Assembly (NCBI GenBank): GCA_032622095.1
Contig: CP136061.1
Coordinates: forward strand, 175,915,692-175,979,691
Origin: Siphonodentalium dalli
Lineage: Eukaryota; Mollusca; Scaphopoda; Gadilida; Siphonodentaliidae
Reading direction: 5' to 3'
Length of the DNA: 64,000 nt
The position numbers were made by a program, and so were the translations under genes. The notes under the pieces were generated by a model that did not search any database, was not told the origin of the DNA, and saw only the letters and a program-made list of their open reading frames with translations. Within the stretch, counting starts at the first letter, position 1; every line of letters starts with the position of its first letter. Shown here in pieces: positions 34,156-46,599 of this stretch.

Positions 34156-34625
34156 ACTTAAATTGAGCATGCAATGCATGCACTATGTTTTAACAGAACA
34201 ATGGTACAATACAATATACTAACAATGGCAACGACAGTGCTAAAAGTTAAACAAAAGTTACGTAATTTTAGTAACAAACACAGATACCAGTTTTGAAATT
34301 GACAAAGTCTCTAATAAATAAACATGTCTTTGTACGATGGTTGTTCAAAGATAACGGTATCGGATGCCGTGTCACATATTGTTGACGCAGTGTGGAATTA
34401 ATTCAGTATGAGTATGGATTAATGCATCCTGATATGGTGTGATAAATGTATCATAATACAATGCTAAACGAGAACCTACTCACAATCTAATGCAAGCCAA
34501 GACAACCGGTATTAATTAGCTGGATACAAATTTGGTATCACCGGTTTCCGAGAGCACCGCTTCCTAATCTCGGTGTAACACCCTAAAAAAATGGGAACTC
34601 ATTAACAGCAGTCATCTTGCAGTGA

Positions 34626-34769
34626 TTTATATCCTCAGTGACTGTTTTAATCCAATTATCAGAGTGGGGACCCCTTACTTTGGCAGAAACGTGGCATGCT
34701 ATCACAACATGTGCAAAATTTATATCCCCAGTGACTGTTTCAAACCAATTATCAGAGTGGGGACCCCTT
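34626..34769 (+). repeat. 93-bp tandem repeat, left part of a split array
   Basis: About 1.5 units of a 93-94-bp repeat containing CAGTGACTGTTTTAATCCAA, TTATCAGAGTGGGGACCCCT and ACTTTGGCAGAAACGTGGCA. The array stops at GGGGACCCCTT and resumes in the same phase and orientation at about 47201, after the 12.4-kb element. Confidence 0.8.
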
Positions 34770-34850
34770 GTCAAAACTAAAACGGTAATACCGCCAGTAT
34801 TACCTCTAGAGACGGTATTACCGCCAGTAATACCGGCGGTAAAATAATAC

Positions 34851-35115
34851 GAAAATTGGTAATTTCACCGGTAATTTTACCAGTAATTTCACCAGTAATT
34901 TCACCAGTAATTTTATCGGTAATTTTACCGGTAATTTTACCGGTAAATTCACCTGTAATTTCATCGGTAATTTTACCGGTAATTTCACCGGTAATTTTAC
35001 CGGTAATTTCACCGGTAATTTTACCGGTAATTTCACCGGTAATTTCATCGGTAATTTCACTGGTAATGTTATCGGTAATTTGCCGTAAATACTACCGGTA
35101 ATTTCCTATCGGTAT
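34851..35115 (+). repeat. Minisatellite of GGTAATTTTACC / GGTAATTTCACC, left array
   Basis: About twenty 12-bp units, each close to a palindrome; TTTTACC and TTTCACC variants alternate irregularly. Long frames on both strands (ILPVISPV... on +, KLPVKLPV... on -) come from the 12-bp period being divisible by three and are not genes. Confidence 0.92.
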
Positions 35116-35700
35116 ATTTATGTCACCATCGGTAATTTGCCATGAATTATATCAAACCAATACAATGTGTTTATTCATTTATCATTTATTTGTTACCACA
35201 ATTAACATGCCGTATGATCGACATAACTACGCCGAAATCTGCGTCTGGATACGCCGAGGATATATATATGTTAACTGAACACTTAAACTACGAGATGAGT
35301 ATACAAACTAGATATACGATAACCTACACTATGTATAATCAATACACGGTAGGCCTACGCCCACCCCCCCCCCCCCCAATTAAATTAGGCCTACCAAATT
35401 TTTAGCCACGATCCATTCCTAAAACACGGTAGGCCTATATATGCATGCATACTTATATAGCCCCCCCCCCCTTTCCCCATATGCAACCCTTAAACCTATA
35501 TAGGCCTACTTATGTGTTAACTCAACACTTAATCTACGAGATGATCGAGTATACAAACTAGATACGTTAGCCTACATATGTATAACCAACACACAGGCCT
35601 ACACCCCCCAATTAAATAAGGCCCATTCCTAAAAACACAGTAGGCCTACTTAGTCCCCGCCCCCTTCACCATGCAACACCAATTCATAGCGCAAAAATCT
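35116..35700 (+). repeat. Tandem duplication (about 243 bp) with C-runs and GTAGGCCTAC words
   Basis: A block with TTAACT-AACACTTAA, CTACGAGATGA, GTATACAAACTAGATA and AGGCCTAC-CCCACCCC occurs at 35268-35395 and 35516-35630. C-runs of 11-14 nt occur at 35366-35378 and 35461-35471. Confidence 0.6.
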
Positions 35701-37373
35701 AGTTTTTAACATTCGCAAGCTAAAACTAAAATTTAAAGCGACTCAGTTTTATGTGCACAAAGAATCGTGACGTTAACGTGGGACCGCACTTTTTTCTGAT
35801 CATGGCAAACATGTGTAAACAAGTCCATGTGTTTCTCATTTGTTTTGTTATAACGGCGACTTATGTTACAAATCTACCATTTTCAACAATTTGGAAATTT
35901 AGAAACGCTATTGATGCACTGAACTGAGTAATAATGTAATATCATGGAGTTGTACTAGGACTATAGGCCTACTTTGGACGCTGTTTTGAGAATTTTCCGA
36001 TGGATTTTGTGATTTGGATTTTCGATTCTCTGGACGTTGTTGAACTTGACGTTTCGCAATTGACAGGTCATTTTGAAAGTCAGATTTATGTTTTATTTAA
36101 ATGTTCATCTACCAAGAGTAGAAAATATTGGACTGTAATATGCCTAGAACAGTTGTCTGCAGTTTCCCCACACATTCTTGGTGGAAAAAATTATAAAACT
36201 ACAATGCAATGAGAAGTAAATCACCTATTTTCGATGTTTTCTCCAATGGTAATCCCACGTGGTCCGTTTTCAACACTGCTAGCAAGGAGCTGATGAACTA
36301 TTCGAAATTGATGATTATTTATTTAATAAATACTTTTTTAATCATTTCGCTTTTTGCTTATATATATCCTCCAACATCAGTTGGACAAGTCTGGGTGAAC
36401 CACTGATATATCTATAATAGCCCAATTGAGTTAAATTGATTATCGGTCTTCCTGGCAAATTGCTCACTGTTGTAATAGAGGGGCCTCTAAATTTTAAAGT
36501 ATTGGTTGAAAGATAATTATAGAACAGTTTAGATTGAATCCAGGCCCTCTTCCCAGATGCATGCTGACTGGAAGACCGATCAGTCTGTTTAAGCCTGACC
36601 GGGCTATTATAGATCACTCGGCGATTCACCCCGACTCATTGGATGGCTGAAACAACGTTTCGCACCATGGTACCCTTAATTCGCACCACACATTTAGTTG
36701 TTTTGTACCATATTTGTGTTCATTTCACACCATGTTTCGTCGATTCCCACAAATGATGATTGGACATGCGTATGCAGCGCACCATGTGAAGTGAAAAATT
36801 ATTTTAATTTTGTTAACTTAATGAAAGCGAACATGTTTATGATTTAACGTTACGTGTTGATGACAACCCGCCAAATAAACATTTCTTTCTTCTTTTTTTT
36901 TGGTGAAAAAATTGAAATGGTGGCAACAAAAGTTATATTTAAAAGAATAATACCTGTATGCTCAATCATCAATGGTACGAATGTACGAAATGTCCAGAAT
37001 GCTGGTGCGAAACATCGCTATGTCTTGAAAACTTCCACGGCACAAAATGTTCAGCAACCTATTGGCTATTCATTCCATTGTACATTATAATTTATGTTCA
37101 AGTAAAGGCAATATTAACTATCAAAACAGCGTTTAGTGTTAAGTTCAATGTTGAACTAATTGTACATATAGTCACAGGGGGTTGTTGTTAAGAAAACAAC
37201 TAAAATTGCAAACAAAATTAATTGCAATTGAGGGTGCCACTTTAACAAATCGTTATAAATGCATCAATATTCTATTGATATAATGCTTTACAAACGCATG
37301 TCTTTGTATTTAAATATTTACTCGTTTTCTTAACAATTAAGCCTGTGGCCTCAGTATAAGTATATAGGGAACC
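35701..37373. other. Interior of the 12.4-kb element, unassigned
   Basis: Frames of 65-95 codons on both strands. One (36958-37191, +) is cysteine-rich at its start (WYECTKCPECWCET), but no family is recognised. Confidence 0.4.
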
Positions 37374-37382
37374 GAGACTTAC

Positions 37383-37720
37383 GCTGAAATGTTCACTGTC
37401 ACCCCGTTTCATTCAGTTGGGTACCCAGCTTTTTTACATTTTCAGTTGGGTACCAATCTTTTGTAAAATCTCACACAGAGCGTGATTGCCGTCAGTTGAT
37501 TGCGAAATGAACCTGTTAAATTTTTTAATACTTGTTTATATGATATATATTCATCACGATGATTGAAAATAATAGCTGAGAAGAATTGTAAGCATATGAC
37601 ATACATTATATGTAGCCCTACTACAGGCTGCTTTCACCAAGCTGGGTACCCAACTGAAAATTAAAAAAAGCTGGGTACCCATGCAACTAAACGAAAGGGG
37701 GTGACAATGACCATTTCAGC
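37383..37720. mobile_element. MITE with 9-bp target duplication, MULE-like (338 bp)
   Basis: Ends GCTGAAATGTTCACTGTCAC and, inverted, GCTGAAATGGTCATTGTCAC. Inner copies of CAGTTGGGTACCCAGCTT occur on both sides. GAGACTTAC stands directly outside both ends (37374-37382, 37721-37729). A 9-bp duplication is the usual size for Mutator-like elements; assignment to that superfamily rests on this alone. Nested inside the 12.4-kb element. Confidence 0.8.
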
Positions 37721-37729
37721 GAGACTTAC

Positions 37730-38000
37730 AGCTATATATATGCTCTAATTTAGCGACATGTTTAACGAGGTTATGGGCCGGTACTTACCGTGGTGATACC
37801 ACCAGAATACCGCGTTTATCAATTTGTACCGCGGTGGAGGGCGGTTGACCATCGGTATTGGGCGGTATTCTCACCGCGTTATTTTTTTCATAACCGCGTT
37901 CAATTTACCGCGAACCGCCCTCCACCGCGAAGTGAAAACATGCGTGTAACAAACTAGGCGGCCTGCATGAATCCAATTCGTGATCTCGGGAACTTAAAAA
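37730..38000. repeat. GC-rich block with a perfect 17-bp inverted repeat
   Basis: CGCGGTGGAGGGCGGTT at 37830-37846 returns inverted at 37913-37929. The surrounding TACCGTGGTGATACCACC and GGTATTGGGCGGTATT words resemble the GGTAATACCG ends of the 12.4-kb element. Confidence 0.6.
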
Positions 38001-39065
38001 ATACATTATTGTAAGGTGGGTACCGCCTTCATTCTCTCTCGGACTATATATGTCTATGCACGATAGCGTCACGCTGTTGGATACATGATGTATAACTTCT
38101 ATATCTTATGCCAAAAAATAAAAATAGGTGTGTGTCCGGTATTCGTATAAACAATGTGAAGTCCCGTGCGACTTACAGTAATACCGATATAATTTACAAT
38201 CAATACTGAATTACGACTTTTGAACAGTTAAAGACAAGGCTGTTGCATCATGGTCCTTTCTTTGATCGAGGATGAAAGGGAATCTCGCAGAGAAAGTGAC
38301 ACCAAGCAATCATAAATCATGTTCACTCAACCAATTACGATGCAGCAGGTGCCCAATTTCTGGACAATGCTGACGTCATTATTGATTGACACACAGTATA
38401 CATCAAACAATGTCCAGAGCACGTGCATGTCTCCAGATACCACAGGGTTCACGGTGGGTGAAAAGTCTCCATTTAACTTTCATATTCTATAAGTCACTGG
38501 TATAGTATACATTGGTATATCTTCTATTTTCCCCAGGGGCCTGTGGCCAGTGTTGGGTTAATTATCAGGCGACATACGCGAGAAAAGACACTTTCAAAAC
38601 ACCAATCATTGAAAGAGACACGTTGTCAAATCAGTCTTTGATTTTGCTATACGTCAAAATTCACCGAGCACGTGCGTGTCCGTGATTATTTTCGGGCGGC
38701 ATTGTTTGATCTCTTGCAACATTTAGTCGTCGCATGCATTTTCTGTACTCGGCAGTTCACAGTACAAATTATTTTCACTGACATTCACGATTAGGATGAA
38801 ACGCATGTATGGCATTGGAACGGGGAAAGTATGCCTCTATGCAAGTCTGTTTGGTTCCCGCAAGACAATTACACACAAATCTGATAATCTGAGTAACGAC
38901 AATAACACTAACTAAATTGAAAGTGTTTGTTGCAAAATAGCATACTGAATTCCAAGATGATTTAAATTGTTTTGTTTGTTCCCCCACAGCATGTATATCA
39001 TTGTCGTTTTCATGTTCAGGGTCACTTTCTAACGCAATAAGATTATTATGTAAGTGGGAACGTCC
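38001..39065. other. Interior of the 12.4-kb element, nothing recognised
   Basis: Contains only short frames. CACGTGC/GCACGTG words recur (38420, 38660). No gene called. Confidence 0.4.
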
Positions 39066-39816
39066 CTACCCGCCCCTGAGACCATCTGCTGTTTTCGGGG
39101 CGGGTCATCCCGATAAACACGGGTGGGTTGTCCAGAAATTGTTAATAGTAATTATGTTCTTTGATGATATATTATTAAAGATTTTGACCAACAACACATG
39201 TGTTTATTCATTAATTATGTCAATGTGTGGATTGGAGTAAAGAATGACACGATGTTTTGACAACTTAACGGCACTTAAGGTAAGTGAAGACAAATTAAAA
39301 GGGGTGCTTTCAAAACTAACATTTGATGCAAAGGCTTCATTATCACAGTGTGTTATCACAACACTTAGTGATCGGGATTCATCTCACTGATGTTAACTGG
39401 AGGTGAGTATACACAAACAGCCTTTGAACGATGCCGACGGAACTGGGTATATTAACTCTTGAACAAAACAAAAATAACATGCCTAGATCATTCCAATTCA
39501 TGTTCACCACTTCATGTTATTGTCCCTTCATAACATGTATATCATTAAAATTCAAAAGTGGGTTGAAGGGAAGGGGTTCCGCCCCTTCCAAATCCTCCCG
39601 GGTTAAATCCCAATACACAAAAAAAAATATCTTCATTCTGCAATTATGTTTCCTTGCATTCACTGCGAATTGGAGGTGCGACCAAAGCAACATGCCGTTG
39701 ATTGTGATAGTTAGGGCCGCTGGCAACACCGACTATGTGACACTGGAATTATATATGTCAACACCACCACAGCAGCAGCCCAATCTTAACGGGCGGGACG
39801 TCTCAGGGGCGGGTAG
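39066..39816. mobile_element. Possible MITE with 17-bp terminal inverted repeats
   Basis: CTACCCGCCCCTGAGAC at 39066-39082 is the perfect inverse of 39800-39816. No flanking duplication was found. A 131-codon frame (39431-39826) spans most of it but shows no known domain. Confidence 0.45.
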
Positions 39817-40640
39817 TCACGGGTAATGATTCAATCGGTAACTTTTGCATACATGTTATTAACCGTTACCCAACCGGGTACTAAGTCGTGTATTTTTTAA
39901 TTAACAAACTTACCTTCCCCAACATTCCTGAAATATTTACTATGGTCGTATGCAAATAAAATGGAACAACTTAATAGGCCTATTTCGCTGATTTATTTTG
40001 CATTTCAGCATGGTGACATCATATTATTAGGGACAGATTTCATAGTCATTTGCTTATTTCGTTTATCCGAAGATCCATTAGTCCCAAAGTAGGCATATAT
40101 CGTTACCGTTGAAATGTTAGAGGTGACCTGCGGGTAATTAATTATATGCCCATTTTAATAATACACATGCACAATTGGGGAAGTCCGGAATACTCGAATA
40201 TATAGATATGTTGTAAGTATATTAAAGTCAAACTTATAGTCTGGTCGGAAAAGCTACATTTGTGGAATACTAGAACCCTAGAGGCATTTTTGGGGAAAAG
40301 CATGAAACTAAGTGTTTTAGCATAATTCAAGTATGCTGAATCCAATGAGGGTGCCTGTCGCTGCCTGTGACCCATATTTCACCCATAAACTCAACTTAAA
40401 GTCACATCCTGTTTTTATTGCCGCGAAAATACAGTAAGTCAATATCGAGACATATATCACACTCGTTATACATATAATCTCATGAACATGGGAATACTTT
40501 GTTATTTGAATCACCCCTCGTGACCTTTCTGTCATAACTATCTCATCATCTGCTATACATATATGGACAAGTATGTTATTTAATAAATAAACGCTCTTCA
40601 TGAAATCACACCCGGTTGAAAGTTCTGTGAATCAGGATTA
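39817..40640. other. Interior of the 12.4-kb element, nothing recognised
   Basis: AT-rich sequence with chance frames on both strands. Nothing further seen. Confidence 0.45.
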
Positions 40641-41689
40641 AGTTGAAAATATGACGTTTTTTCACAAATATCTTCTAGACCAGTTCATGCTGTTTGGAAC
40701 TGCTTGAGTAATGTGACTTTATATTGTGTTTTGTATATTAACTGATCATTGGAGCAATTAAATATGCAATTATTGGAACACGGTATAAAATTTCACAAAA
40801 AATCACAATTGGGATTTTAGTCATATTTCAACAAGAAATGAACAGAACTTTGTAATGTAAGTGAGGCATATCATTACCTATGAATATTCCAACTCATTGG
40901 AACTAAAATTCTTACTTTGGCTCAAAATGGCCGCTCAAAATATGGAAAATGGTAAATATTGCCCCAGCGTGTCCTGCAATCGCTTACAAGTTGTGGTTGA
41001 ATATATAAAATTGGCTATTCTGCCTCATATACATTGAATACTAACATATCTGATGCACCATGTTTAATTGTTACTATTGTTACCACTGGCATCACCAAAA
41101 ATATTGGACTTTTCTCTCAAAAACTTGACATAAATATCGGCAAAAATTAACTTTTCAGGTATAGACCATTTTTCAAGTAAAATGCAACTATCATTGGTAA
41201 AATGTAACTGTCTCTGGATTCAAATTTGTTTATTGTTTTGGTCTATCTTAAATGTGTCACACTACGGTATCTATAGACCAAATTGCTCAAGATGGCTTCC
41301 AAAATGGCCACCAAATTTGTAAAAAGTTTTTTTTTACATATATCCTGAACATTATTCTCTGTGTTTTCCGAAAAGGTAGTAAATTGTGACTCACTTGGTT
41401 ATTATACGTGTTGGTTAATTAACTGACAACTATATGTTCTATTCTGGTTGTCCCAGTTCAGTATAGGGCATGACAAATTCATTTTAAAGTATGGAATTTT
41501 GCCGAGAACCTCTTTTTGTGATTCTGGCCATATTATTGAATGGGAATGGGCAGAACGTTGAGACGGAACCGCGATGAACCATAATCTGTGGCTATTCTGG
41601 TCCATTATGGTAACAAAAAATATCAACTGGATGCAGGGTGGATGCCAAGATGGTAGTCATGGAGTTACTCTATGATCATAGTTGAGGTG

Positions 41690-43240
41690 AAAAGGTATAC
41701 AGGGAGTGACTATATGGTTATGTGTGGGTTGTCCATTGTAAGATGTATAGGTATACAGGGAGAGGTCATGGTCATGAGTGAGGTGAATCGGTATGAATGG
41801 AGTGACTGTATGTTGTATGGTTGTGTATATCCAGATAATCCAGTACGGGTGCACCCGATGTGCCTGTATGGACATTGATGTGGTGTATGAATATAGTTAC
41901 ATGGTCATCTATGTGTTGATTATGTATATATGGAGTGACTGTAGTATCATGGGTGGGATGTACATGGGATGTGTTGTCTGTATGCTCATGGATGGGGTGT
42001 GTGGATAAATAGGGAGTTATTTTATGGTAACGGGTAATGTGTATAGGTATACATGGAATGACTGTACGGTCATGATTGAAGTGTATATGCATACCTGGAG
42101 TAAGCTGGTGGACATTATCGAGCGTGTGGGTATATAGGGAGTGTCCTTGTGGTATATATTTATATATTTCGTAGATGTATTATCATTGGTGGGTGTATAG
42201 GGATTAGCTGTATGATCATGGATGGCGAGTATGATTATACAGTGAGTTGCTGAATTGTCATGTGTGAGGTGTATATGCAAGTATGGAAGGTATGAGTGGT
42301 CGTGTGTGCAGGTTTTTTGTATATCTGGAAAGGCTGAATGGCCGTTGGTGAGGTGTATATGTATACCTGGAGCGACTCTATGGTCTAGGGTGGGCTGCAT
42401 ATGTATATATCGAGTGGTTATATGACTATGTGTGTCGAATAGGTATACATGTAGTGACTGTATGGCCAATGGTGATATGAGTACATGTAGGTATACAAGG
42501 AGTGACTGTATGATCATAAATGTAATGGATATCTATACAGGGAGTGACTAAATGGTCATGTGTCAGGTGTATGAGTATACCTGGTGTTCCTGCTTGGTGA
42601 CTCGTGACGGTATGGTCATGTGTAGGTTATACGGGTATACACACGTGTTGTTATATGGGTATGTGTATATAGCGAGTGGCTATATGGCCATGGGTGAGGT
42701 GCATATGCATACATGGAGTGACTTTTCTGACATAGCTGGGGTGTATTTAATAGTATATCTTGTGTCACTATTCGGCTATGGTGCGACATGGAGTGACATG
42801 GCCAATGGTGAGGTGAATATGTATACAAGGATTGACCATGATCATGTATGAATGTTTTGAATAGGTACACACGGGGTGACTATATGGACATATGTCAGGT
42901 GAAGGAGTATACCAGGTGGCATGGTGAGGGTATGTGTATGAAGCGAGTGGCTGTATGGCCATTGGTGAGGTGCATATGTATACCTGGAGTGACTCTATGG
43001 TCATTGTTGTGGTGTTGATGTATATATTGAATGCCTATTTGACCATCTATGTGGAGAATAGGTATACAGGGGATTACCGTATGGCCAATCGTGAGGTGAA
43101 TGCATGGGTATACACAGAGTGACTATATGGTTATGGGTCATGTTTAGGAGTATACCCGGTGGGCCTCCATTGTGACTCATGGATGTATGGTCAGGTGTAC
43201 GTATAAACATTGGGTCACTATATTGTTGTGTCTGTGGTGT
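41690..43240 (+). repeat. Minisatellite, about 42-bp unit, + orientation
   Basis: Diverged units built on GGAGTGACTGTATGGTCATG, GTGAGGTGTATA and GTATACATG. Spacing is near 42 bp with many length changes. All open frames here on both strands (up to 166 codons) are by-products: H, Y, T-rich on the - strand and V, M, Y, G-rich on the + strand. Confidence 0.85.
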
Positions 43241-43244
43241 TAAT

Positions 43245-43445
43245 GTATAGGATAGGATAGGATAATATTTTATTTCACAATACAATACAATATACATTAA
43301 TACAATATAATATATAAGTTAATTTATATGTGTATTGTGTGGAGTGCCGTGGCCTATAATGGCCGTCTACCCGGCACCCCTGAATGACAAAATACAATCA
43401 ATAATGGCTATATACAGAATTTAAATATTTCACTATAATTAGATT
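43245..43445 (-). repeat. Dispersed retroelement-tail-like repeat
   Basis: Starts GGATAGGATAGGATAATATT, TTATTTCACAATACAATAC. Ends near GCCGTGGCCTATAATGGCCG, TCTACCCGGCACCCC. Read on the - strand it ends in an A/T-rich tail and (ATCCT)n, like a LINE or SINE 3' end. It separates the two inverted minisatellite arrays. Confidence 0.45.
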
Positions 43446-44149
43446 AGATTAATATATAAATTGGATTTATATATTGATATGGATTCCAGCGAATAAACAA
43501 ATAGGTTTCAGTTGTGTGGATATAAATGGATATGAATGAATATGCAACGGTCAATTTTCTCAATAACAAGTTTTGAAGTATGTTTTGGCTGCATTTACTA
43601 AGGAGAATTATTAAGACTTTGCTCACACACTATATGAAATCTGTTCAACAGTCGTTTAGAACAATAATCATCTGTTATTTAAAAATCGTCAGTGTGTAAA
43701 CAAACCACAGCGCACTAACTTATGAATAATTCAATTAAATGTGTTATTTGTTTATAACTGTCACCGTTGAATTCCCTTAGTATATACAGCCAGGCATTGG
43801 ACGAGATTTAGCAGGACGTAAGTATTAGCATTCGGGTAATTAATGTGAGGCAATTTTAGCATTTAAGGTAAGTGGCCTATAGACTATATATATATTCGAA
43901 ATATTTTTTATCATTTGTGTGTGCAATCAGGGCAGAATTTGTTTTTGCATTCAATTTTATTGGAATAATGGTTGATCAATTCTACACTCATTAGTTTTTT
44001 ATAGTTTTCTCGATTCCTATGTATATATGGAATGACTGTGTGATAATGTGTGGCTAACGCTTTCCACGTTTAACGTTTTCCCCCATGTACATAAACACCA
44101 TCAAGATGGAGAACTCTCTGACATGACCTCTCTATTGATTAACATATCC
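43446..44149. other. Spacer between inverted minisatellites
   Basis: AT-rich; nothing recognised. Confidence 0.5.
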
Positions 44150-44670
44150 TTGAGTTATTGTGGAAAGCGATAGCCACCCAAGGTACACATGTACAACCCA
44201 CCCATTACCTCAGTCACTCCATATGTACATAAACACCACACAAATGACAATATAGTCACCCACTTTATACACGTACACCTGACCATACAGCCATACTTGG
44301 TTATACCCGTACATACCACAAATGACGATACAGCCACGATTCATCATGCATGAACACCAGATGTACTCCTGGCACATGACCATATAGTCACTCTATGTAT
44401 ACATATGCACCACATTCACGATCATACATTCACTCAGTGCATACATATTCATCTCACTATGGACCATACAGCCACTACATGTATACCTATTCGCCATACC
44501 CATTACCATAGGGTCAATCCAGGTATACATATACACCTCACCAATGGTGATCCCTTCCAGATATACGAATACCCACACACACGACCACTTTTACCTTCCG
44601 TACTTGCATATACACCTCACACATGACAATTCAGCAACTCACTGTATACTGTATCATACACGCCGCTCCA
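44150..44670 (-). repeat. Minisatellite, about 42-bp unit, inverted orientation
   Basis: Same unit as 41690-43240 on the opposite strand (CATGACCATATAGTCACTC, GTATACATATGCACC). Shorter than its partner. Confidence 0.85.
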
Positions 44671-44792
44671 ATAATCAGTTAATATACAAAACACAAAATA
44701 AAGTCATATTACTCAACCAGTTCCAATCAATATGAACTGATCTAGAAGATATTTGTGAAAAAACGTCATATTTTCAACTTCCGGTGGCCATT

Positions 44793-45030
44793 TTGGAGGG
44801 TGAGTTTCAATTTTGCTCCAAAAAAGTGTCATTATGTCTTAGCTCCACGAAAATATATACATTTGTATACATTTTACTAGATTTTTCCGCTATAATTTGC
44901 ATAAAACTGACTTAGGGTCTGATCTGAAAAATGGGGGCCAGGGTGGACGTCATCTTGTCTGAAGTCTACACGGCCATTTTTTTCTTCTTATTAACATTGC
45001 TTAAAAGTTGAAGGACATAATAAGGAACAA
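44793..45030. other. Nothing recognised
   Basis: Contains a GTGGCCATTTTGGAGG word like those in nearby repeats; otherwise unassigned. Confidence 0.5.
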
Positions 45031-45675
45031 AATGAGTGGGGTGAAGTTAAGTCACAGTCACATGGGGCGGTGAAGGGGAACCCTATTGGCTCCCGGACTA
45101 TAAGATAATTCTTACGAGAATCGTCGATAAATATACAAAACAGCAATGTCTTACCGTAGGTACCTGATTAATATGATGATAATGTTTCAGAATTATTACT
45201 GTGATGATAGTATCATGATACAACGCGGCTTTGAACGTTCCGTGAGGAGTATATAAGTTTTGAGTATGTTCAAGGCCAGTTACGTGATTCCATATGATGG
45301 TGTACGGTGTCTTGTCAACAACCCTCCAGCGAAGAAAACACGAATATTTTAAAAGCCTTTTATTGAACCCTATGTTCATCCAATCGGGCGACAGGCAGTC
45401 TATTCGTGTTCGGCACCTTCGAATTATGGTAAAAAAGTTGGTTTGACACTTTTCCGCGGAAATGCTTCTAGAAATGTCTTTTCTGAGAATTACGACTAGA
45501 CTATTAGGAGCCAAATAGCAAACACGGATATATCAAACATTCGGTTGTAAAATAAACACCCCCATCACCCAATTTAGTCCACGTTTCGAGCTGTTTTGCA
45601 AAACAAACAACGTGGCCTCCGATGTTTATATAAACAAAATACGGTAACCTCGCAAGGAATGTAAATGTAATTCAT
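45031..45675. repeat. 645-bp tandem duplication, copy 1
   Basis: Begins AATGAGTGGGGTGAAGTTAA and is followed without gap by a nearly identical second copy. Only about two base differences were seen (e.g. TGTACGGTGTC versus TGTACAGTGTC), so the duplication is very recent. Each unit holds a - strand frame of 138 codons (here 45098-45514): RIDCLSPDWMNIGFNKRL, FLRWRVVDKTPYTIIWNHV, HTQNLYTPHGTFKAALYH. The frame begins at a TTG and has no ATG at its start. No family recognised. On the - strand, GAGCCAATAGGG resembles a CCAAT box. Confidence 0.9.
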
Positions 45676-46320
45676 AATGAGTGGGGTGAAGTTAAGTCAC
45701 AGTCACATGGGGCGGTGAAGGGGAACCCTATTGGCTCCCGGACTATAAGATAATTCTTACGAGAATCGTCGATAAATATACAAAACAGCAATGTCTTACC
45801 GTAGGTACCTGATTAATATGATGATAATGTTTCAGAATTATTACTGTGATGATAGTATCATGATACAACGCGGCTTTGAACGTTCCGTGAGGAGTATATA
45901 AGTTTTGAGTATGTTCAAGGCCAGTTACGTGATTCCATATGATGGTGTACAGTGTCTTGTCAACAACCCTCCAGCGAAGAAAACACGAATATTTTAAAAG
46001 CCTTTTATTGAACCCTATGTTCATCCAATCGGGCGACAGGCAGTCTATTCGTGTTCGGCACCTTCGAATTATGGTAAAAAAGTTGGTTTGACACTTTTCC
46101 GCGGAAATGCTTCTAGAAATGTCTTTTCTGAGAATTACGACTAGACTATTAGGAGCCAAATAGCAAACACGGATATATCAAACCTTCGGTTGTAAAATAA
46201 ACACCCCCATCACCCAATTTAGTCCACGTTTCGAGCTGTTTTGCAAAACAAACAACGTGGCCTCCGATGTTTATATAAACAAAATACGGTAACCTCGCAA
46301 GGAATGTAAATGTAATTCAT
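45676..46320. repeat. 645-bp tandem duplication, copy 2
   Basis: Second copy; the - strand frame lies at 45743-46159 and differs at one residue (DKTL for DKTP). Followed by unique sequence at 46321. Confidence 0.9.
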
Positions 46321-46599
46321 AATTGCAATGTTGGTGCTGTAATTGCTTTGTAAGTGAACTCCGTAATATAAACAAATGATATGAACAGCATTTGGTCCAC
46401 GATTTGCACGTGAAGTAGGCCTACATGATCACACAATTTCACGTTCCTACAATGGTCACTGTCTTCGTTGAACAAACATTAACACAAATCAAAATATTGT
46501 GTTAATTAAACTCATTTAAGGCCTAAAGTGACATATACAAACATGACCATGACTCCATACAAATACTGAAAATTTATGAGCACCATAAAACAACATTTC
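46321..46599. other. Nothing recognised
   Basis: AT-rich stretch between the 645-bp duplication and the right minisatellite. Confidence 0.5.

Larger units (their letters stand above)
40641..44792. mobile_element. 4.15-kb structure with about 106-bp inverted ends and inverted minisatellites
   Basis: 40641-40746 (starting GTTGAAAATATGACGTTTTT, with ATCTTCTAGACCAGTTC inside) is the inverse of about 44687-44792. Between them lie a minisatellite in + orientation (41690-43240) and the same minisatellite inverted (44150-44670). Probably a foldback-type element or an inverted duplication. No flanking duplication identified. Confidence 0.65.

Noticed and set aside
34818-35101. Long frames of KLPVKLPV / ILPVISPV and, at 46668-47099, NFTGNFTG repeats
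   Set aside because: They arise from a 12-bp minisatellite whose period keeps all frames open; both strands are open and there is no start or splice context.
39431-39826. 131-codon + strand frame
   Set aside because: Spans a putative MITE; composition shifts along its length and no family is recognised.
41657-43297. Frames up to 166 codons (e.g. 42017-42517, -)
   Set aside because: Located in the 42-bp minisatellite with a biased H/Y/T/P composition; no domain and no exon signals.
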